Source: Ignavibacteriales bacterium
GTDB lineage: Bacteria > Bacteroidota > Ignavibacteria > Ignavibacteriales > Ignavibacteriaceae
Assembly (NCBI GenBank): GCA_003142915.1
Contig: PLNZ01000145.1
Span: 1 to 8,052, forward strand
Length of the DNA stretch: 8,052 bases
Direction of reading: 5' to 3'
The position numbers were made by a program, and so were the translations under genes. Each line of letters starts with the position of its first letter. Position 1 is the stretch's first letter. Under the pieces are notes generated by a model. It searched no databases and was not told the DNA's origin. It saw only the letters and a list, made by a program, of their open reading frames with translations. This document shows, piece after piece, positions 6,278 through 8,052 of this stretch.

Positions 6278-6772
6278 ATGGAAAAAATATATTTAATTTT
6301 AGCAGTTACGATTGCTTTAATATTTGCCGGCTGCGGTTCTACAAAGACAACTACAAATGAAACTACGACTGTAGATACTCATATTGTGAATATTCCTGTA
6401 ACGCCGATTCGTAATGATGAAACTTTACCATGGGATACTACTTCCTGGCACTCGGAAACAGTTACGCCTGCCGGAGATAGTATTAAAACAACGATTACCG
6501 AAGTAATCAATCCCAAAAAACCTAAACAAAAGCCTTCACTCCATATAGTACAGACAATAATACCGGCTCCGGTTAGCTATATTGATACCACGGCAATAAA
6601 TAAAACTCAATCAACACAAGTGATTAAGGCTGCTAATCCGGTTATGGCTGCAATCGGAAATTTTGTGAGCTTCGTGTTAAAGTTTCTTTGGTGGTTGATT
6701 TTTGGCGCTGCTGTTATTGCGGGTGTGGTTTATGCAATTAAGAAAAAACTTATTCAGGCATTGTTAAAGTAA
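6278..6772 (+). CDS. Lipoprotein with C-terminal TM segment, probable unimolecular spanin (u-spanin)
   Basis: The protein has 164 residues. An N-terminal lipoprotein signal ends in IFAGC with the lipidated Cys at position 19; Phe at -3 is atypical but tolerable. Residues 20-128 are Thr/Pro/Val-rich with alternating polar and branched residues, suggesting extended beta structure. Residues 129-154 are strongly hydrophobic (LWWLIFGAAVIAGVVYAI), followed by KKK. A lipid anchor at one end and a TM anchor at the other, next to holin and endolysin genes, is the architecture of u-spanins such as phage T1 gp11, which link and fuse inner and outer membranes in the last step of Gram-negative lysis. No separate i-spanin/o-spanin pair or nested lipoprotein gene is visible nearby. 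The start lacks an SD; the ATG at 6267 is in another frame and gives only 9 codons. Confidence 0.75.
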   Translation: MEKIYLILAVTIALIFAGCGSTKTTTNETTTVDTHIVNIPVTPIRNDETLPWDTTSWHSETVTPAGDSIKTTITEVINPKKPKQKPSLHIVQTIIPAPVSYIDTTAINKTQSTQVIKAANPVMAAIGNFVSFVLKFLWWLIFGAAVIAGVVYAIKKKLIQALLK

Positions 6773-6794
6773 TATGCCAATGCCGGCTGTTACA

Positions 6795-6857
6795 AATTGC
6801 CCCGACGCCTGTCCGCCGTTAGGCGGATTTAAGTCGGGGCAATTAAAAAATATTTTT
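6795..6857 (+). terminator. Nested hairpin behind the lysis block, candidate terminator and repeat element
   Basis: A perfect 12-bp outer stem (AATTGCCCCGAC 6795-6806 with GTCGGGGCAATT 6833-6844) encloses a 6-bp inner stem (TCCGCC 6812-6817 with GGCGGA 6822-6827) with a GTTA loop. A-rich sequence and then TTTTT at 6853-6857 follow. The T-run starts eight bases past the stem, so termination is plausible but not textbook. The inner part GCCTGTCCGCCG shares the octamer GCCTGTCC (6807-6814) with the repeats in and at the end of the endolysin gene. It may therefore be an interspersed element that landed inside, or doubles as, a terminator. It occupies most of the 117-base gap between the spanin gene and the next gene. 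I see no convincing promoter in the remainder; TATACAAT at 6861-6868 is a weak -10-like string without a matching -35. Confidence 0.55.
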
Positions 6858-6889
6858 CCTTATACAATACACTGCAAAGGTTTACAAAT

Positions 6890-7240
6890 ATGGCAGATCA
6901 AGGACAACCGGTAAATGTAATTCTTGAATTCTCACCAATTCAGACGGATGAAGAATTAAAATCCAATAGCAGGATGGTATTAGGCTATTTATCTGCCAGG
7001 TATGAGTCCGATGCGGACTTAACCGTTACAATATATTTTAAGCGGGATGATGATATGGATTGGGAAAATACAGACCCGATAATATTAAGCGCACAGGAAG
7101 GCAGATACTTTGGGAAATTACCTTTAAGCTTAAGCGTAATTGATTATTACGTAACTGTGGAATCAAGTCCGGTTGAAAATTTTTGGATTAGTTCGTTAAA
7201 GGTTTTAATGAAAACTTTACCGGCAGGTAAATTCGGTTAA
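6890..7240 (+). CDS. Small beta-rich structural protein, resembling a detached nozzle C-terminal domain
   Basis: The protein has 116 residues with no signal or TM segment. It alternates predicted strands (VNVILEFSPI, SRMVLGYLSARYES, DLTVTIYFKRDDD, IDYYVTVESS, ISSLKVLMKTL) and ends in PAGKFG. This order resembles the beta-sandwich that follows the propeller in podovirus nozzle/stabilisation proteins as I remember them. The first residues contain DQGQPV, echoing DDTGQAV and DDTGQIV at the C-terminus of the protein at 106-2649. AAAGG at 6876-6880 gives an SD nine bases before the ATG. It is the first gene after the nested hairpin and is followed by putative ejection genes. It could instead be an independent virion protein. 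Confidence 0.6.
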   Translation: MADQGQPVNVILEFSPIQTDEELKSNSRMVLGYLSARYESDADLTVTIYFKRDDDMDWENTDPIILSAQEGRYFGKLPLSLSVIDYYVTVESSPVENFWISSLKVLMKTLPAGKFG

Positions 7241-7259
7241 ATTAATTTAGGAGCTTATT

Positions 7260-7856
7260 ATGGCATTAGATCAGGCTAAAGCGCAGGACATTTGGAATCA
7301 GCTATACGGGATGAATACTCAAATGGTTAATCCATTTGAAAGCTATCAGAATCCATTTAGTTATGGTACGGAATCACAAAACTTGAATACTATTTATGGT
7401 AATGAGAGATCTGATATAGAAAGAAATACTAATGAGGATATTTCCGGTCAGCAGCAGAAAGCTGCGCAAAGTATGGCTTCCAGAGGAATAACCGGAGGCA
7501 GTCTTCTTACAGATACACAAAAAGGAATAGCTTCAAATATTAATAAGCAGAAATATAATGCTCTTTCCCGGCTTGGGACGAACCAGGCTAATGCTGCACT
7601 TAATCTTCAAAATTTGTTTAACCAAAATCAATTTGATATTACAAAAGCAGGCGTAGGCGTTAATCAGCAAAATGTACAGAATCAATTGCAGCAGTCCGGT
7701 CTGCTTTCCAGTTTCTTGAACCAAAGAGAACAATTAGGCTTAGAGCAGGAAAATGAACCCGGAACATTGGCTGATATTTTCAGCGGATTACAGACTGCCG
7801 CAAAAGTAGGCAGTATTCCTATGTCCGGCGGAACAAGTCTATTGGGATTATTATAA
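7260..7856 (+). CDS. Q/N-rich putative internal virion / DNA-ejection protein
   Basis: The protein has 198 residues, rich in Gln, Asn, Ser and Gly, with long helical stretches and no TM segment or signal. Residues 75-81 (RGITGGS), preceded by QQQKAAQSMAS, match a pattern of alanine/glutamine helices broken by RG-x-(T/S)G that I associate with podovirus internal core or ejection proteins. The middle (about 100-155) is almost repetitive in N-Q pairs, and a glycine-rich end closes with GGTSLLGLL. AGGAG at 7249-7253, six bases before the ATG, gives a clear start. It lies 19 bases after the 116-aa gene and directly before another gene, as in a structural operon. Function is inferred from composition and position only. 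Confidence 0.6.
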   Translation: MALDQAKAQDIWNQLYGMNTQMVNPFESYQNPFSYGTESQNLNTIYGNERSDIERNTNEDISGQQQKAAQSMASRGITGGSLLTDTQKGIASNINKQKYNALSRLGTNQANAALNLQNLFNQNQFDITKAGVGVNQQNVQNQLQQSGLLSSFLNQREQLGLEQENEPGTLADIFSGLQTAAKVGSIPMSGGTSLLGLL

Positions 7857-7866
7857 GGAGAATATT

Positions 7867-8052
7867 ATGGCTAAAGGCGATTTAACAAGGGCAGTAAGAC
7901 AGACCGGAGGCTTGAACCCGGTAGTTGCTGCGCTTCAGGATATTTGGGCTAAGAAAGCACAACAGGATTATTATAATACTATTCTTGATTCGTATAACAA
8001 GGCATATCAGGGAGAACAAAATTTGGGAAATCAACCGGCTAATGCGAATCCC
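7867..8052 (+). CDS. 5' end of a further virion gene, possibly ejection-related (partial)
   Basis: The frame is open from ATG 7867 to the window end, giving 62 residues that start MAKGDLTRAVRQTGGLNP and continue with a helical, Gln/Tyr-rich region (LQDIWAKKAQQDYYN). AAGGAG at 7855-7860 sits six bases before the ATG and overlaps the previous gene's TAA (7854-7856), so the two genes are likely coupled. Helical content and Q/N richness are like the preceding gene, consistent with a second ejection or core protein. The rest lies outside the window. Confidence 0.7.
   Translation, partial: MAKGDLTRAVRQTGGLNPVVAALQDIWAKKAQQDYYNTILDSYNKAYQGEQNLGNQPANANP

Noticed and set aside
6267..6296. 9-codon ORF (MSHKWKKYI) overlapping the spanin start
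   Set aside because: Different frame, no SD, no lipobox or TM; not an embedded spanin partner.
7533..7733. 66-codon minus-strand ORF
   Set aside because: It lies antisense within the Q/N-rich gene, which has a clear AGGAG site; the antisense product looks like a compositional artefact.

Overview
The window is a stretch of an AT-rich tailed-phage or prophage genome. All convincing genes lie on the + strand, are tightly packed, and encode virion and lysis proteins. Several features fit a Bacteroidota or Ignavibacteriota-type Gram-negative host: a Sec signal ending in LLTAQ, a Gram-negative u-spanin-like lipoprotein, a low-GC background, and GC-rich palindromic interspersed elements. This host assignment is inference. 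Translation signals are mixed: good Shine-Dalgarno sites precede some genes (AGGAG, AAGGAG, GGAG) and almost none precede others. No integrase, tRNA, CRISPR array or IS transposase is visible.

Layout. 1-60 is probably the 3' end of an upstream gene. 106-2649 encodes a large multidomain protein that reads like a podovirus tail-nozzle or packaged-DNA stabilisation protein: N-terminal cap, Fn3-like domain, jelly-roll insert, propeller-like C-terminal part. 2674-4887 encodes a tail-fibre-like protein with an N-terminal signal peptide, three jelly-roll-like repeats and a C-terminal SGNH/GDSL hydrolase. 4889-5101 is a small unknown gene. 5115-5148 is a strong hairpin that buries a consensus AGGAGG in front of an 8-codon minigene. 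5181-6772 is a lysis block: a small coiled-coil/TM protein, a two-TM holin candidate, a GH24 endolysin, and a lipoprotein with a C-terminal TM segment (probable unimolecular spanin). A nested hairpin closes this block. 6890-7240 is a small beta-rich structural protein, 7260-7856 a Q/N-rich putative ejection protein, and 7867-8052 the start of another gene, probably of the same class.

Main points of interest. (1) The 116-aa protein at 6890 looks like the C-terminal beta-sandwich that normally follows the propeller in nozzle proteins. The fibre and lysis genes may therefore sit inside a split nozzle gene. (2) Three GC-rich palindromic elements sharing the octamer GCCTGTCC lie within about 0.9 kb of the lysis block. 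One is an in-frame insertion inside the endolysin, one forms the endolysin's C-terminal tail, and one lies behind the spanin gene. (3) The lysis block appears to use a one-piece spanin. (4) A fibre-like protein with a Sec signal is unexpected for a virion component. (5) The SD-sequestering hairpin plus minigene could be a translational switch at the entry to the lysis block.

Functional assignments are from visual motif reading only. No database search or structure prediction was run.
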